From contig CM042179.1 in NCBI GenBank assembly GCA_023376005.1, positions 17,208,554-17,272,553 on the forward strand: 64,000 nt of DNA. Direction: 5' to 3'. The notes under the pieces are model-generated. The model was not told the DNA's origin and did not search any database. It worked only from the letters and a program-made list of their open reading frames with translations. The translations under genes were made by a program, and so were the position numbers. Shown here piece after piece: positions 12,529-25,239 of the stretch (the first letter of the stretch is position 1; each line of letters opens with the position of its first letter). This DNA comes from Doryteuthis pealeii. Its lineage: Eukaryota; Mollusca; Cephalopoda; Myopsida; Loliginidae.

Positions 12529-12889
12529 TTTGACATAACAAATTTACCTTCTTTTATTGAAATTCATGTGATCCAACTTTAATCTTGTCTGTTGTACTGT
12601 GATTTGTGCAGATTGTTTAAAAAGAAAGACTATAATCAACTTAGTGTATTTAGAAATAAATAAACATGAAATTGAATTTGAATCTTATTCAATTCTTATC
12701 GAACAAAGTCAACCTTTGATATTTTACCCCATTAGACTTTTTGCGTTCAATCTTACTAAATAGTCTTGCAGATCCATTAATACTAAATAGTGAGTTCAAC
12801 CCTCACTGGATGCCCCATACTTATGACCTTATGTTACATTAGGGTCTGCCAATTTTGTTGTCATAGGCATATTTTACAAAATAAATCTT

Positions 12890-14110
12890 ACCCACCCTCG
12901 ATTGAAAAAAAAATGTTACCAAAAAATCAGGGAATTATCCGATTTTAATGGAATTTTCAGTGTTGATTTATCAATGAACGAATTTTATTATGTATTAGTT
13001 ATTTTATTTCAAACTTTACTTAACTTTGACCCCGCCCCTTATTAATATATCAGTGGGGTTATATAAATTTGAAACTAATTAGGTATAAATAGAAAGACAA
13101 ATGACCGAAGGTGAGAATAGAAGAAAAAAATACATTTTTAAGAGAGCTATCCTGGTAGAAAATAAGTACCAAAAATCAGAAAATAAAGTGTAAAATAAAA
13201 ACTAAAAAAAAATAATTTTTGGAGATTTGTTTTTACTCTTTTCAAAAATGATTTAATTGGCTATTATCTTATAAAAGAAAAAAAATATGCATCGATATTT
13301 GTTCTGTTTAAAAGTGTGTGTGTGTGTGGGGGGGTTTAAATTTTCAATGGATTCTTTCTATAAAAATTATTAGATAACGGTAATAAACTAAAGTGGTTAT
13401 TAAATAAATATTTGTTTTTAGAATCCAAAAATATGAAATTTGAAACATAAAATTAGGCGTTTCATATTTTAAATGAATTTTATCTATTAATTTACCATAG
13501 CAGTAATACCAAATTAAATCAAAGTTTTGAAATAAAATAACTGATGCATTATAGAATTCATTCATTGATAAATCAACATTGTAAATTTCATTAAAATCGG
13601 ATAATTCCCTGATTTTTGGTATTTTTTTTCCAGTCGGAGGAGGATAAATTTATTTTGTAAAATACGGATTTTATGTGATCTTTGGCATTGTTTACAGCCA
13701 TGTTTACAATATATTTGAGCAAAATTTGCCAAAAAAATAGTTTAAAATGTATTAAAAATAAATTACATGTGTAATTTTATATTGCTTTTTTACTGATGCT
13801 CATTATCTTACTATTTTTCGACTTAGCCAAAAATCGACCATAAATAATCGATTTAATTAATTTTGCTTCGTTTTTAAAAATGAAAATGAGCGAATAAATT
13901 GGTAGTACCTATGTAATAATTACCATTAAAAAAATAGGGAAATGAAATTTTACTCCAAAAATATAATTTAAAAAAAAATCTATCTAAAATCAGGTAACTG
14001 TCAAATTTTGATGAATTTTTCACTACTTATTTAGTTATAAATAAATTATTTTTTTAAATAGGTTTTGTGTGAGTAATATTATTAGAATTTTTTTTATTTT
14101 TGTCAATAGA
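12890..14110. repeat. Foldback repeat related to hAT-like family A
   Basis: A segment at about 12919-12987 (atcagggaattatccgattt and following) is repeated in inverted orientation at about 13553-13620. The same motif recurs in the family A elements at 26.8-28.6 and 43.9-48.8 kb and at 39.8-40.7 kb. The interior has no coding content. Ends and TSD could not be fixed here, so this is an old or rearranged copy. Confidence 0.55.
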
Positions 14111-14514
14111 CGTCCCCCTCTAAATATTAAAAAAATATATAGTTTTCTTTTTAACAAATAATTTAGATTCCTATAAAGATAGATCTCCTAACAATTTAAA
14201 TCTCCAGGTTCTCTTGTCCAGTTTGTAATGGTTTCCTCTGTTCTTATCACAGGTCCGAGGTGAACTGTTAGGAAAGGTCAATATATGGATAATGACGCAA
14301 TGTCTTTTGCGTTGCTCGTGGTCATGTGGGAAGAGATGATATGGCTGTATATGAATCGAACTGTTAGGTTGACTCGTTGCATGTAGTTAGTAAGTTATCT
14401 CAGCAAAACCAACTAATGCACTTTTAAATTTTAGAAAATTTATCTTAGAATATATAAAGGGAATTTTAAATTATAGTCTCAACTTCAAACACTGTAAAAA
14501 TAGTTTAAATTCAA

Positions 14515-14740
14515 TTAGATTTGGTGTTTCAGATTGGGCAAATTCGGAATTAGAACAAGTATCTCTGAATATTGATACCATTTAAATTGTGACGGTCCAT
14601 TGATTTCATGGAAATCAATGAAGCAAACCACTGTTGCTTTGTCAACTCGTGAGGTGAAATACATAGATTTATATTACGCAATGATAGAAGAACATTTTTT
14701 TAAAAATTATTCCAGGCCGTGAGGGATAATGTTGAGATTC
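14515..14740 (+). pseudogene. Ty1/copia RNase H remnant
   Basis: Broken frames give DWANSELEQVS, then ISWKSMKQTTVALSTREVKY. This is the typical Ty1/copia RNase H segment (consensus style: DWAGD..., then SWKSKKQ.TVALSS.EAEY). Stops and shifts lie between the pieces, so it is dead. It continues directly into the first unit of the 120-bp array, whose translation IYVDNQVRIELAKNPIHHQ is the next part of the same domain (consensus style: YVDNQ.AI.LAKNP.FH.R.KHID). No gag, integrase, RT or LTR of this element is visible nearby. Confidence 0.8.
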
Positions 14741-17065
14741 AAGTAAATATATATGTAGATAATCAGGTAAGAATAGAATTAGCAAAGAATCCCATACATC
14801 ACCAAAGATCAAAAGATTGATGTGATTGGATCAAATATTTACAAAGAATATGAAATATTCAAGTAAATATATATGTAGATAATCAGGTAAGAATAGAATT
14901 AGCAAAGAATCCCATACATCACCAAAGATCAAAAGATTGATGTGATTGGATCAAATATGAAATATTCAAGTAAATATATATGTAGATAATCAGGTAAGAA
15001 TAGAATTAGCAAAGAATCCCATACATCACCAAAGATCAAAAGATTGATGTGATTGGATCAAATATGAAATATTCAAGTAAATATATATGTAGATAATCAG
15101 GTAAGAATAGAATTAGCAAAGAATCCCATACATCACCAAAGATCAAAAGATTGATGTGATTGGATCAAATATGAAATATTCAAGTAAATATATATGTAGA
15201 TAATCAGGTAAGAATAGAATTAGCAAAGAATCCCATACATCACCAAAGATCAAAAGATTGATGTGATTGGATCAAATATTTACAAAGAATATGAAATATT
15301 CAAGTAAATATATATGTAGATAATCAGGTAAGAATAGAATTAGCAAAGAATCCCATACATCACCAAAGATCAAAAGATTGATGTGATTGGATCAAATATT
15401 TACAAAGAATATGAAATATTCAAGTAAATATATATGTAGATAATCAGGTAAGAATAGAATTAGCAAAGAATCCCATACATCACCAAAGATCAAAAGATTG
15501 ATGTGATTGGATCAAATATTTACAAAGAATATGAAATATTCAAGTAAATATATATGTAGATAATCAGGTAAGAATAGAATTAGCAAAGAATCCCATACAT
15601 CACCAAAGATCAAAAGATTGATGTGATTGGATCAAATATTTACAAAGAATATGAAATATTCAAGTAAATATATATGTAGATAATCAGGTAAGAATAGAAT
15701 TAGCAAAGAATCCCATACATCACCAAAGATCAAAAGATTGATGTGATTGGATCAAATATTTACAAAGAATATGAAATATTCAAGTAAATATATATGTAGA
15801 TAATCAGGTAAGAATAGAATTAGCAAAGAATCCCATACATCACCAAAGATCAAAAGATTGATGTGATTGGATCAAATATGAAATATTCAAGTAAATATAT
15901 ATGTAGATAATCAGGTAAGAATAGAATTAGCAAAGAATCCCATACATCACCAAAGATCAAAAGATTGATGTGATTGGATCAAATATTTACAAAGAATATG
16001 AAATATTCAAGTAAATATATATGTAGATAATCAGGTAAGAATAGAATTAGCAAAGAATCCCATACATCACCAAAGATCAAAAGATTGATGTGATTGGATC
16101 AAATATTTACAAAGAATATGAAATATTCAAGTAAATATATATGTAGATAATCAGGTAAGAATAGAATTAGCAAAGAATCCCATACATCACCAAAGATCAA
16201 AAGATTGATGTGATTGGATCAAACAAAGAATATGAAATATTCAAGTAAATATATATGTAGATAATCAGGTAAGAATAGAATTAGCAAAGAATCCCATACA
16301 TCACCAAAGATCAAAAGATTGATGTGATTGGATCAAATATTTACAAAGAATATGAAATATTCAAGTAAATATATATGTAGATAATCAGGTAAGAATAGAA
16401 TTAGCAAAGAATCCCATACATCACCAAAGATCAAAAGATTGATGTGATTGGATCAAATATTTACAAAGAATATGAAATATTCAAGTAAATATATATGTAG
16501 ATAATCAGGTAAGAATAGAATTAGCAAAGAATCCCATACATCACCAAAGATCAAAAGATTGATGTGATTGGATCAAATATTTACAAAGAATATGAAATAT
16601 TCAAGTAAATATATATGTAGATAATCAGGTAAGAATAGAATTAGCAAAGAATCCCATACATCACCAAAGATCAAAAGATTGATGTGATTGGATCAAATAT
16701 TTACAAAGAATATGAAATATTCAAGTAAATATATATGTAGATAATCAGGTAAGAATAGAATTAGCAAAGAATCCCATACATCACCAAAGATCAAAAGATT
16801 GATGTGATTGGATCAAATATTTACAAAGAATATGAAATATTCAAGTAAATATATATGTAGATAATCAGGTAAGAATAGAATTAGCAAAGAATCCCATACA
16901 TCACCAAAGATCAAAAGATTGATGTGATTGGATCAAATATTTACAAAGAATATGAAATATTCAAGTAAATATATATGTAGATAATCAGGTAAGAATAGAA
17001 TTAGCAAAGAATCCCATACATCACCAAAGATCAAAAGATTGATGTGATTGGATCAAATATTCAAT
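14731..17065 (+). repeat. 107/120-bp tandem array made from copia RNase H sequence, about 20 copies
   Basis: The units are virtually identical over 2.3 kb and come in two lengths: 120 bp, and 107 bp lacking a 13-bp piece (tttacaaagaata); one copy (about 16220) has a different small deletion. Each unit encodes VDNQVRIELAKNPIHHQRSKD and then a stop, so it derives from the catalytic-domain end of a Ty1/copia RNase H, of which the upstream part survives just before the array. Long and short units are interspersed, consistent with unequal exchange. No unit has an open frame through its full length. Confidence 0.93.
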
Positions 17066-17229
17066 AAAATGTTAAGAAATAGGATTTGAAAACTTGAATT
17101 TGGCATTAGAATTATTTTCTTTTCTGTGAAATGTTTCACTGTTTATCTTTTAAACATTTTTAAACACAACTGAAAAGGATTTGAACTCTAAAGGTCAAAC
17201 ATATTGATGTGAAATATCATTATATAGTC

Positions 17230-17295
17230 GTCGGGGCAGCCTAAAGTCGGTATCAGCCAATCAGCGAGGGAGGCTATCCCCTTTTCACTTGCGCT
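17230..17295. repeat. Short dispersed repeat motif
   Basis: This shares cctaaagtcggtatcagcc and the following block (gaggg...ccccttttcact) with 8458-8505. The remainder up to about 17700 is AT-rich DNA with no recognised feature. Confidence 0.5.
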
Positions 17296-17766
17296 AGACC
17301 AAGGAGATAATTTTAGTGTCTGAAGATGTCAAATTCAAAAGGGACCTTGGAACAACAATAATACAGATCTTTAAAATAAAAATAAAAATAAAAAATATGA
17401 ATGAATAATACAGTAAATAAATTTTAGTTTCATAAGGGATGTTGGAAACTAAAATTAAAGTTTCTCCCTCTTGAAAAAGTCCGACTATTATATTATTCTA
17501 TTTTGCTCTCCTCTTATATGAACTCTCATTGACAATTCTTGGCCACAGTTTTTCTGGTGATCATCCCTTTCTTGTATCTTTTCAATTACAGAAAATAAAT
17601 GAAGTGCAAAGCACATGTTATATATTTATCCTCTATCTGATCAGTTTCTTATTTTATTTCTCATTTAACTATGAACCTACCTTCAGTATTTAACGCTACA
17701 ATTCACATTGAGAGTAGTCAGACACATCAACTATATCTTGCAATTCGTTATGGATATATGTATTAT

Positions 17767-18026
17767 AAAAGAAAAATAACACAGTTGCATACATATTCTT
17801 AAGGGTATATATCAACATACCCACTGATGACATACTGAGACATAATTTGGCATAAAAGAAAAATAACACAGTTGCATACATATTCTTAAGGGTATATATC
17901 AACATACCCACTGATGACATACTGAGACATAATTTGGCATAAAGAAAAAAATAACACAGTTGCATACATATTCTTAAGGTATATATCAACATACCACTGA
18001 TGACATACTGAGACATAATTTGGCAA
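17767..18026. repeat. Three copies of an 87-bp tandem repeat
   Basis: Units start near 17771, 17858 and 17944. Each contains aataacacagttgcatacat and actgatgacatactgagaca. The third has small indels. An overlapping minus-strand open frame merely translates the repeat three times and is not called a gene. Confidence 0.92.
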
Positions 18027-18029
18027 AAG

Positions 18030-19035
18030 ACGAACAAAAATCAGACTCAACGTAAAACAAAAAAACCCTATTAATACGTTACTGAAACTCCAACAATTGC
18101 CAGTTTCCTTCAGAAACAAAAAGCTTTTCTGAGATGTCACAATGAATAACCCTCAGACCCTATATCTCTCCCACATTCAGAGGAATGTTTTCAAACATCT
18201 CCACGAACTATCACACTTTTGGGGATTGAAAAATAGAAATGAATAAAATCAAATAAAATTAAATCAAATTTAACAAAAAAACACAAAAAATAACAACCTC
18301 CCAGGAGGCCTCAGAATGAAGAACCACCCAGATATTTGCACAGAGAAAATGGCTTCCTGTTACCAAAAAGAAACTTCAGTCTTTTCCATTAAAGAACGTT
18401 ACTAGGTAGACATGCTATTTGCTTGTCCGGAAAGAAAATTCCCCTCCAAGAAAAAAAAGGTTGAATCTTAAATGTATCTCTTCTCTTTTGTGTCTTTTCC
18501 CTTCCTTATTTCCTTTTCAGCTTAACGACCAACAGAAGGAAGAACCATGTTTTGGGAATTTATGAACTTAATCCCACAGAAAAAGAGACATACCTTTTTC
18601 TCTCTGGCAAGCGCAGTTATTCATTGAGACATATTCCAATTGAGATACCTTCCATTGGATTAACGAGGCAACACATTAGGACTGCTTTTCATAACACAAG
18701 GTGTTTAATTTATTTAAAAACAATAACTGAAAACAAAAGGTCAAAAGGGCAAGTAACTCGCCCGTACAATAAATGGATTAGGGCAAATAACTTCTGACCC
18801 TATTATTATTAGAGTCTGTTAGTGTTAATTAGTACTGACTAAAGTGAATTTCAACACCATGTATATTGGTGCTAAAGAAAAAACAATTAACACTCAGCAA
18901 TAACCAATCTAAACCCCACACGCCAGTAAACAAACAACGACCAGTATTTCGTTTGGCTGAACATGACAACTGACGTTCGTTAATGGATCACTACATAACT
19001 ATAATGTCCACGATGTAAAATTCATTGTTCCACCA
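18030..19035. other. Non-coding, no recognised gene
   Basis: Mixed AT-rich sequence. One open frame at 18552-18797 (81 residues) has no recognisable domain and no supporting context. It may be part of an old element but cannot be assigned. Confidence 0.4.
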
Positions 19036-19039
19036 AGTC

Positions 19040-19610
19040 ACCTGACACCCAGTTTATGCACCTACATGTCGATATTGATGGACATCTACCAATGTGTCAG
19101 GGATACCAGTATTAACCATCGTTGATAGATTTCCGCGATGGCCAGCAGCTTTAGCAATCAAAGGTATCGCAACCAACAGTCTCCAATGCGTTTCTAAGAG
19201 ATTGTGTCGCAACTTTTGGAGTCCCACAAGTAAATACAACGAACCGTGGAACGCAATACCAATCAGTCTTATTCTGGGAGTTTAACAACCTACTTGGTTC
19301 CAAACCAACTGCTTATCATCCCTGAGTAAACAGTCTTGTTGAACAATTAAAAAGACTTAAAAACTTCTCAGCCGACGAAACCCGATATGACTAATTTTTC
19401 TCTCTGTCAGAAATATCACCAAAGAAGATTTTAACTTTCACATCTGCAGATCTCGTTTTCAGCATATTCCTTTCCCTGCCAGAACAATACTTTGAGGAAA
19501 CTACTCTACTCTCACAAGAACTACATAACAAAATGGTACAATTACGATACCCAACATACAGTAACACGCCGAGTCGGCACCCTGTCTTAAAGAAATAAAA
19601 ATGTTTCCGA
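19040..19610 (+). pseudogene. Gypsy-type integrase/pol 3' end remnant
   Basis: Fragments in several frames follow the order of a Gypsy integrase core: HVDIDGHLP (first catalytic Asp region), LTIVDRFPRWPAALAIKGIA, TFGVPQVNTTNRGTQY (the second Asp of the expected TDRG is changed to Asn), and TAYHP followed by a stop and VNSLVEQLKRL (last catalytic Glu region). A C-terminal tail with FEETTLLSQELHNKMVQLRY follows to about 19560. Multiple shifts and stops make it non-functional. No LTRs were found around it. Confidence 0.75.
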
Positions 19611-21340
19611 ACTTTCTCTCCACCAATAAAAATAAGCCATTAACAAACAATGCATAAAGTCTAAAAATAGAACTGTATACTCAGACAGCAAGGCCGAACG
19701 ATTCTATCATTAATATCTCACTGTACAACAGTGATAATGTTCTGTAGCAAGTCTGGTTAGAAAAAGCATTTATGAGTGATTAGCGTCCTATGGAGAGCTG
19801 GATTTTTTCTGGTTCGGAGTTTGATCTTGTCTACATAGGTGCCTGGTGGGTCACAGGGCTTATTTCTGGAAAGACGCAGAAGTCTATATGATTGGTCTAA
19901 AACGTCTATGTATACTTGAAGCTGATTAGTTAGTTTAAATGTTAATTGTAGGCTTCTTTTAATCCACTTCCGGTAAATAAAAATCTAGTTTCCTGCTTTT
20001 TTCTGTTTGTTTGTTTTTTTGTTGTTTTTCAATTAGATTCGTTTGAGAAACTTTAATTTCAGTTGGATTTGTATTCAAAATTTAATTTATTGTTTGCTAA
20101 TCCCCCAAGTTTAAGTCGATCAAGCAATGAAAATAAGAATAAATATTAAAAGAATATAACAGTTTTGGTAACAATAAACAATTGTTTAAGGGAATATTAT
20201 TGTGATAAAAATATTTCATATTGATTACGTGTGATAAAGGTAAAAAAGGAAGAGCGTACTATTAAGTGAACAGTTAAGAGGGTGAAAAAAGAAAGGATGA
20301 AAGATGAAAGGAAAAATAAGAGAAGTGGATTAACAAACATGTTTGCGTGTATAAACAGTTCGCAATTGAATTAACATGGGTTTTATGGTCGGTCATACAG
20401 AGAGGCCTTAGGCAACAGTAGTAGTTGTAATAGGCTAAATTGGGAATTGTTTTTTCAGTTCAAATACGGAGAAAGTTGAGTGTACCTAGCGACATTAAAC
20501 AAGCATCAGGTGAATAGAAATGAGATTAATACAAAATAAGTAGTAATTAAAGATTTAAAATGTGTTGGATAATGGGAAGAGAATGAAGTTGGATAATGGG
20601 AAGAGAATGAAGTTCATAATGTAATATTGGGTGGTTTAAAAAGTTTGTTCATCTAAAAAAAAAAAGAAAAAGAAAAGCTGTTTATCTTTTTATATTAATT
20701 GTAAATGTGCCATTTTACCGTTTTCTGTTATCTTTCACTTAAATCACATTCTTAAAAAATGTACATTTATTTTTCTCAGCAAATAACCTAATATGGCAGT
20801 AAGTGACAAAATACAAAAAGAATAATATTGTTTTTTTGTTGTTTTTTTAAGATACAATGACTAGTATTTTATTTTTTCTTTCATACACGAGACTTGGGTA
20901 AGGAACGATACCCCACCCCCGTTATAACTTTGTTAATGCACTAAACCTTTAACTATTAAAATGTTATAGCGGAATTTCAGAATAGAAGCCTTATTTTTTT
21001 TGGGGGGGGGGGGCTAAAAAGAAAATGAAGATTGCTATCGATTTGGCATCCTATATTACAATTATTGATGAAATGTTATAAGTTTACGAGAGTTTAGTTG
21101 GGGATTTTTGAAAAAATTCCACCGGTTATATATAAAGTAAGTGTTGCCACATCTAAGCTCAGCTTTGTTTATTTTATGATGAAAGTTATAAAACAAAGCA
21201 ACAATAGATATCTCTCTTCCTCTACAAAGACTGAACTTAACTATCTTTCTCTACAATGCTGAACTTTTAAAAAAGCATATTCTAATGAACTTTTAACTAC
21301 ATTTTGACTTCTCTTATTACCGTAACTGTAATGTTTTAAT
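19611..21340. other. AT-rich non-coding DNA
   Basis: No coding segment recognised. A 24-bp unit containing ggataatgggaagagaatga is directly duplicated at about 20567-20614. T- and A-runs are frequent. Confidence 0.4.
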
Positions 21341-21649
21341 ATGTGGCGAGCTTTCTGTGGTGAAGCCGGAAGTTATCGCTTCAACAGACGGAAGTCGAAT
21401 GGCAAAAATAAGTAGTTTGCGCATATGGATCGTGCAACCTTAGTAAAAATAAAATTTAAAATAAAATTCGTAAAATTCAACCAATCAGAGGCGTTCCCGC
21501 TTAAAAAGAAAAATTATCGAATGGAGCCTCGCTGATCCTATCCAGGACTATAAATAAGCCAGCCTTTTGGATCCTAACCAGAAAGATCTCATTTGCCTAA
21601 GGGAATTCACGTCACCCTTTTTAAGAACATTTCGTTTACACGCTGAAGG

Positions 21650-21731
<82 letters not shown>

Positions 21732-21980
21732 AATAACCTATGCTTTCGGAGATAAACCTTATATTCATTCAACTTATGCCTGACTGCTTTTAAGTTGACT
21801 TTAAACTTTCACCTTTTCTTTCTCACTTTTGAACTGTGAAATACCAGCTTACATTTTACATTTGAACTTTAAAAAAAGAACTTTGGGCGGAACCTAGCCC
21901 AGTATTCGAAGCTACCTTTTGCATATATTCTTGTTAATACAATTTTGTTTGTTTAATCCAGAGTTTTGTCTTCTATGCCA
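21341..21980 (+). promoter_or_regulatory. Possible promoter or solo LTR with CCAAT and TATA motifs
   Basis: Less AT-rich DNA with ccaatcagag at 21480-21489 and tataaataag about 70 bp downstream (21550-21559), the normal pol II promoter order. No gene follows: a (CT)n tract and non-coding DNA lie downstream. A solo LTR is an alternative reading, but no matching TG...CA ends with a TSD were found. Confidence 0.3.
21651..21728. repeat. (CT)n microsatellite
   Basis: About 38 uninterrupted CT dinucleotides. Open frames on both strands here are simple-repeat translations. Confidence 0.97.
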
Positions 21981-22173
21981 TTGTGCTTGATTTATTTATG
22001 GTCTTTAAATGTTTGAACACTTTTATTGAATATTGACATCAAACAGCCCACATTATCCACCATAAATACAAGGCATATTTGTTCCTTCTTCAGATGATTT
22101 GTTTTTATTTTTGTTATTTATATAACCTTATAGTGTGATAGTCATAATTACTCATATGTTTGTCATAATTATA

Positions 22174-22177
<4 letters not shown>

Positions 22178-22216
<39 letters not shown>
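22178..22216. repeat. (TA)n microsatellite
   Basis: About 19 TA units directly abutting a possible Helitron-like 3' terminus on the minus strand. Confidence 0.95.
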
Positions 22217-22217
<1 letters not shown>

Positions 22218-22244
22218 TAGAAAAGATGTGACCCGTTGGGTCAC
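22217..22244 (-). mobile_element. Possible Helitron-like 3' terminus
   Basis: Read on the minus strand: a perfect 7-bp hairpin (gtgaccc/gggtcac, 3-base loop), a 7-base spacer, then CTAG followed by T. This matches the Helitron 3' signature (hairpin, then CTRR, inserted before T). A comparable structure is at 57355-57386. Rep/helicase sequence and the 5' TC end were not found. Confidence 0.35.
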
Positions 22245-22389
22245 CCATTGTGCTCGGTTTAGATTGTTGGAAAAAAATCACATGATAATATTATTTCACT
22301 AATTTAAAGTTTTCCCAAACTGTCCAAATAAGTTATTTAAACTGGAGTAAACATTTTCAAATGACCAAAGGAAGAACAAGAGAAGGGTC

Positions 22390-23714
22390 ACAAAATCTCG
22401 TAAAAAAAAGATCGTACAGGGTTGTTACAAAGAAAAATAGTTAATTCAAAGATCAAATTATCCGATTGGGAAAAATTACATCGCTATCTTAAAAAATAAA
22501 CAAACCTATCCGTATTACATGCGAAAGGGTAATTTTCAGACCGTAATATAGACAGAAAAGTTACAAATTATTTCCCTTTTACGATAACCAGTAAAAGTAT
22601 GTAATGAAAATTTGAATATTTTTTCTAAGAGAAAAACTGATAAAATAATCTATTATACTCACTTTTTATTTTAATTATTGAAAAAAGTTAAATAAAATAA
22701 TTTTTTCACGCTAACACTGTCAGCCTAACAGGAACAAACTTCGGTTACTTAGAAGCGTCTCGTCTCTTTGTAAAACAAATATGTCAGCTATGCTCTTCCG
22801 TATATTCTAAGGATCATACATTACTATTCAACAATAAAAATTACAAATTCTTTTAAAAATATTAATCGAGCTCGTATCGACCAATGTTTAGTTCACCTGA
22901 ATTATAAAATTCATATTTTTAAATATCCGTGAAAAATTCGATTTTTTGATGCAGGAAAAAAAAAATTTAATTTATTTCACGCAGAAAATAAAAATATTTA
23001 ATCACACAAAAGATTGAAAATCTCTTAAAAATTAATTTCTTAAAAAAAAAAATTTTTTTTTTTGACAATTTAATAGAATATAGTACATACCAATTACAAA
23101 AGCAAAAAAAGTTTTAAAAATTAATATTATGACATTTTTTAGCACTTTTTATTTCCGATTTCATTAATTTTTCCTCAAAAAACTACACCTCGTACATTCA
23201 TACAATTTCATTGATATAGTTATTCAGACTCTTATCTTTATAGAAAAAAAGAAAAAAAATTTTCTGACGCGTCATTTTTATTATCTCATAAAATAAAATG
23301 GGGGGGAATAGACCTCGTAAAAAACTATTTCCCCTAATATATTTTAGAAAAAAACTATTTCAGATGTATTTACATCCAATGGTAAACATTTATGGAAAAT
23401 TTCGTGAAAATCAGATTATTAATTGATTTTTCATAAAAATTTTTAAAAATCCTCTTATCGTAACTTGTATTTAGCTACGTTAAATTTCAGTTGATTTAAC
23501 AGTGCAAAAATGAAAACATTGTTTTTCAATCATAATTTTCATTATTTCCGTATGCTGAAAATTTTTTTAAAAAATCAACAGGAGTTTATTTTATGTTTTT
23601 TCTTTAGAATGGAAAAAAAAAATTTCAAGAAAATATTAAATATACTGTAAGTGTCATTGTGTTAAATATGAGGTGGGGGGGCTAAATTTCACAGGGTCAA
23701 ATTGGTGGTACCTA
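22390..23714. mobile_element. hAT-like family B element, copy 1 (left end lost)
   Basis: From about 22393 the sequence is nearly identical to 42154-43472, and it ends in attggtggtaccta like copies 2 and 3. The left terminus taggtaccacc is missing; the homology begins inside the element beside the Helitron-like end. There is no open frame of note, so it is non-autonomous. Confidence 0.75.
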
Positions 23715-23828
23715 CTGTATTGCCACGAATTTTTAAACAAATACAACCGAGTTTGGCTTTAACTTTTCGGAAAAACGCCTTAAATCAGCTATAGAATAAT
23801 ATAAGAAATATGACCAGATAATTTTTAA

Positions 23829-24015
23829 AAATAATTTATTTACTAAAGGAATAGGTATGAAATTATTAGTGAGACCTATATGGTCTTACTAATAATTTCA
23901 TTTACCTATTCTTTTAGTAAATAAATTATGTCGTAGCTGACAATTTAAAGGTCTTACTAATAATTTCATTTACCTATTCTTTTAGTAAATAAATTATGTC
24001 GTAGCTGACAATTTA
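23829..24015. repeat. Palindrome plus direct duplication
   Basis: Sequence at about 23829-23876 is inverted at about 23882-23932 around a short centre, forming a near-perfect palindrome. The right arm and its extension (aattatgtcgtagctgacaa) are then directly repeated at about 23950-24015. Confidence 0.85.
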
Positions 24016-24086
24016 ATTCTAAACAACTTATTTTCTAATAAACTCTTGATTTGTTTTCTATTAAAAACTGTAGGAAACATAATAAA

Positions 24087-24369
24087 TTTTTTATAAGTAT
24101 ATATTAACATTACCGACAAAAACTTAGTTACAATAAAAAGGCATTGGTTTGTTTATGTGTGTGTATTATTTATCTCGTACATTTTTTAATCTCAAAACAT
24201 CTTAAATCGGTTACACTTGCAAATCGTCGTCAAAATTAAAACTTATTTGGGATGACAGTTTAACTACAGTGCATGAATTAAGTTTTTTTGCAAATTCTCT
24301 TACGGTTTAGGGGTTAAGGTAACTAAGTTTTTGTCGGTAATGTTAATATATACTTCTTATAAAAAATTT
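24087..24369. mobile_element. Small MITE-like element with about 45-bp inverted ends
   Basis: The left end contains taagtatatattaacattac and cgacaaaaacttagttac. The right end is its reverse complement with a 3-bp difference. The interior of about 190 bp has no coding content. The TSD was not fixed and the superfamily is unknown. Confidence 0.65.
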
Positions 24370-25239
24370 GCCAACTTTAAGCCACAAATCTTGATTTTAA
24401 AACAAAATAAGCTGATTTGAATTATTTCGCAGCTAAATTTATTTTTAATTTTTCCGAAAAAACAAAGACAATTTATCTACTTACCAAATAAGTTGATTGA
24501 TTCACTAATTTAAGATAGATAAATTACCAAAAATCAAGGAGTTAGTCAGCAATAGTTTGTTTTAGTTTGTTTTAGTTAAACGATGGGGGGAGTCAACGTT
24601 TGCTCATTTGAATAAGATCCCATCACATTTAAATATATAACTACTTTTTTTTTTACCCAACATGAAATATTTTAAAGTAAGTTTAATAATCATGTTAAAT
24701 TTGACTCTATAAATTAATAATTAAAGTAATTTAAAAAAAATCTATTTTAAAGCCTGATTTACGCCACTTAATTTAAAAAAAAAAAATTTTTTTAGCCTGG
24801 AGAAATGAAAGGGGGGTGAATCTACGTACGTAGGTAATGACGTAGGGGCGTCACTGCTGATATTTTCAGTTCTTACAGGCACTCTCACTAACTGACAAAT
24901 AGAAAGTGGGAGGAGAGTTAACTTAACTGACATAGCGAGACGGGAAGCACAACAGTTAATCCCCAAGACAGGGATTGGTAGGTCGTTGACTTAATTGCTA
25001 ATTACGCCTAATTAAAGCCAATTAAACTGAATTTTTTTTCATACACTTTGTAGTACTAACACCAAGGAATATCTAAGTATAAATATTGTGTCCATAACAT
25101 AAATAGAAAAAAATCCTTTAGCTGGAGAAGGTTGATAAACTCAGCTTTAGTATAATAATAGATAGATATATATAAAGAGTAAATCCGACAGAATGTGGTA
25201 AAGAATAGAGGGAAAATGTGGACAAAAGAACAACTCAGA

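Noticed and set aside
17823..18005. CTGATGA words in the 87-bp repeat as possible hammerheads
   Set aside because: No GAAA and no stem II follow; the match is only the 7-base word.
17696..18140. Minus-strand frames of 84-113 residues
   Set aside because: They translate the 87-bp tandem repeat three times with no recognisable domain.
18552..18797. 81-codon open frame, plus strand
   Set aside because: No domain, no splice context and no repeat relationship recognised; too weak to call.
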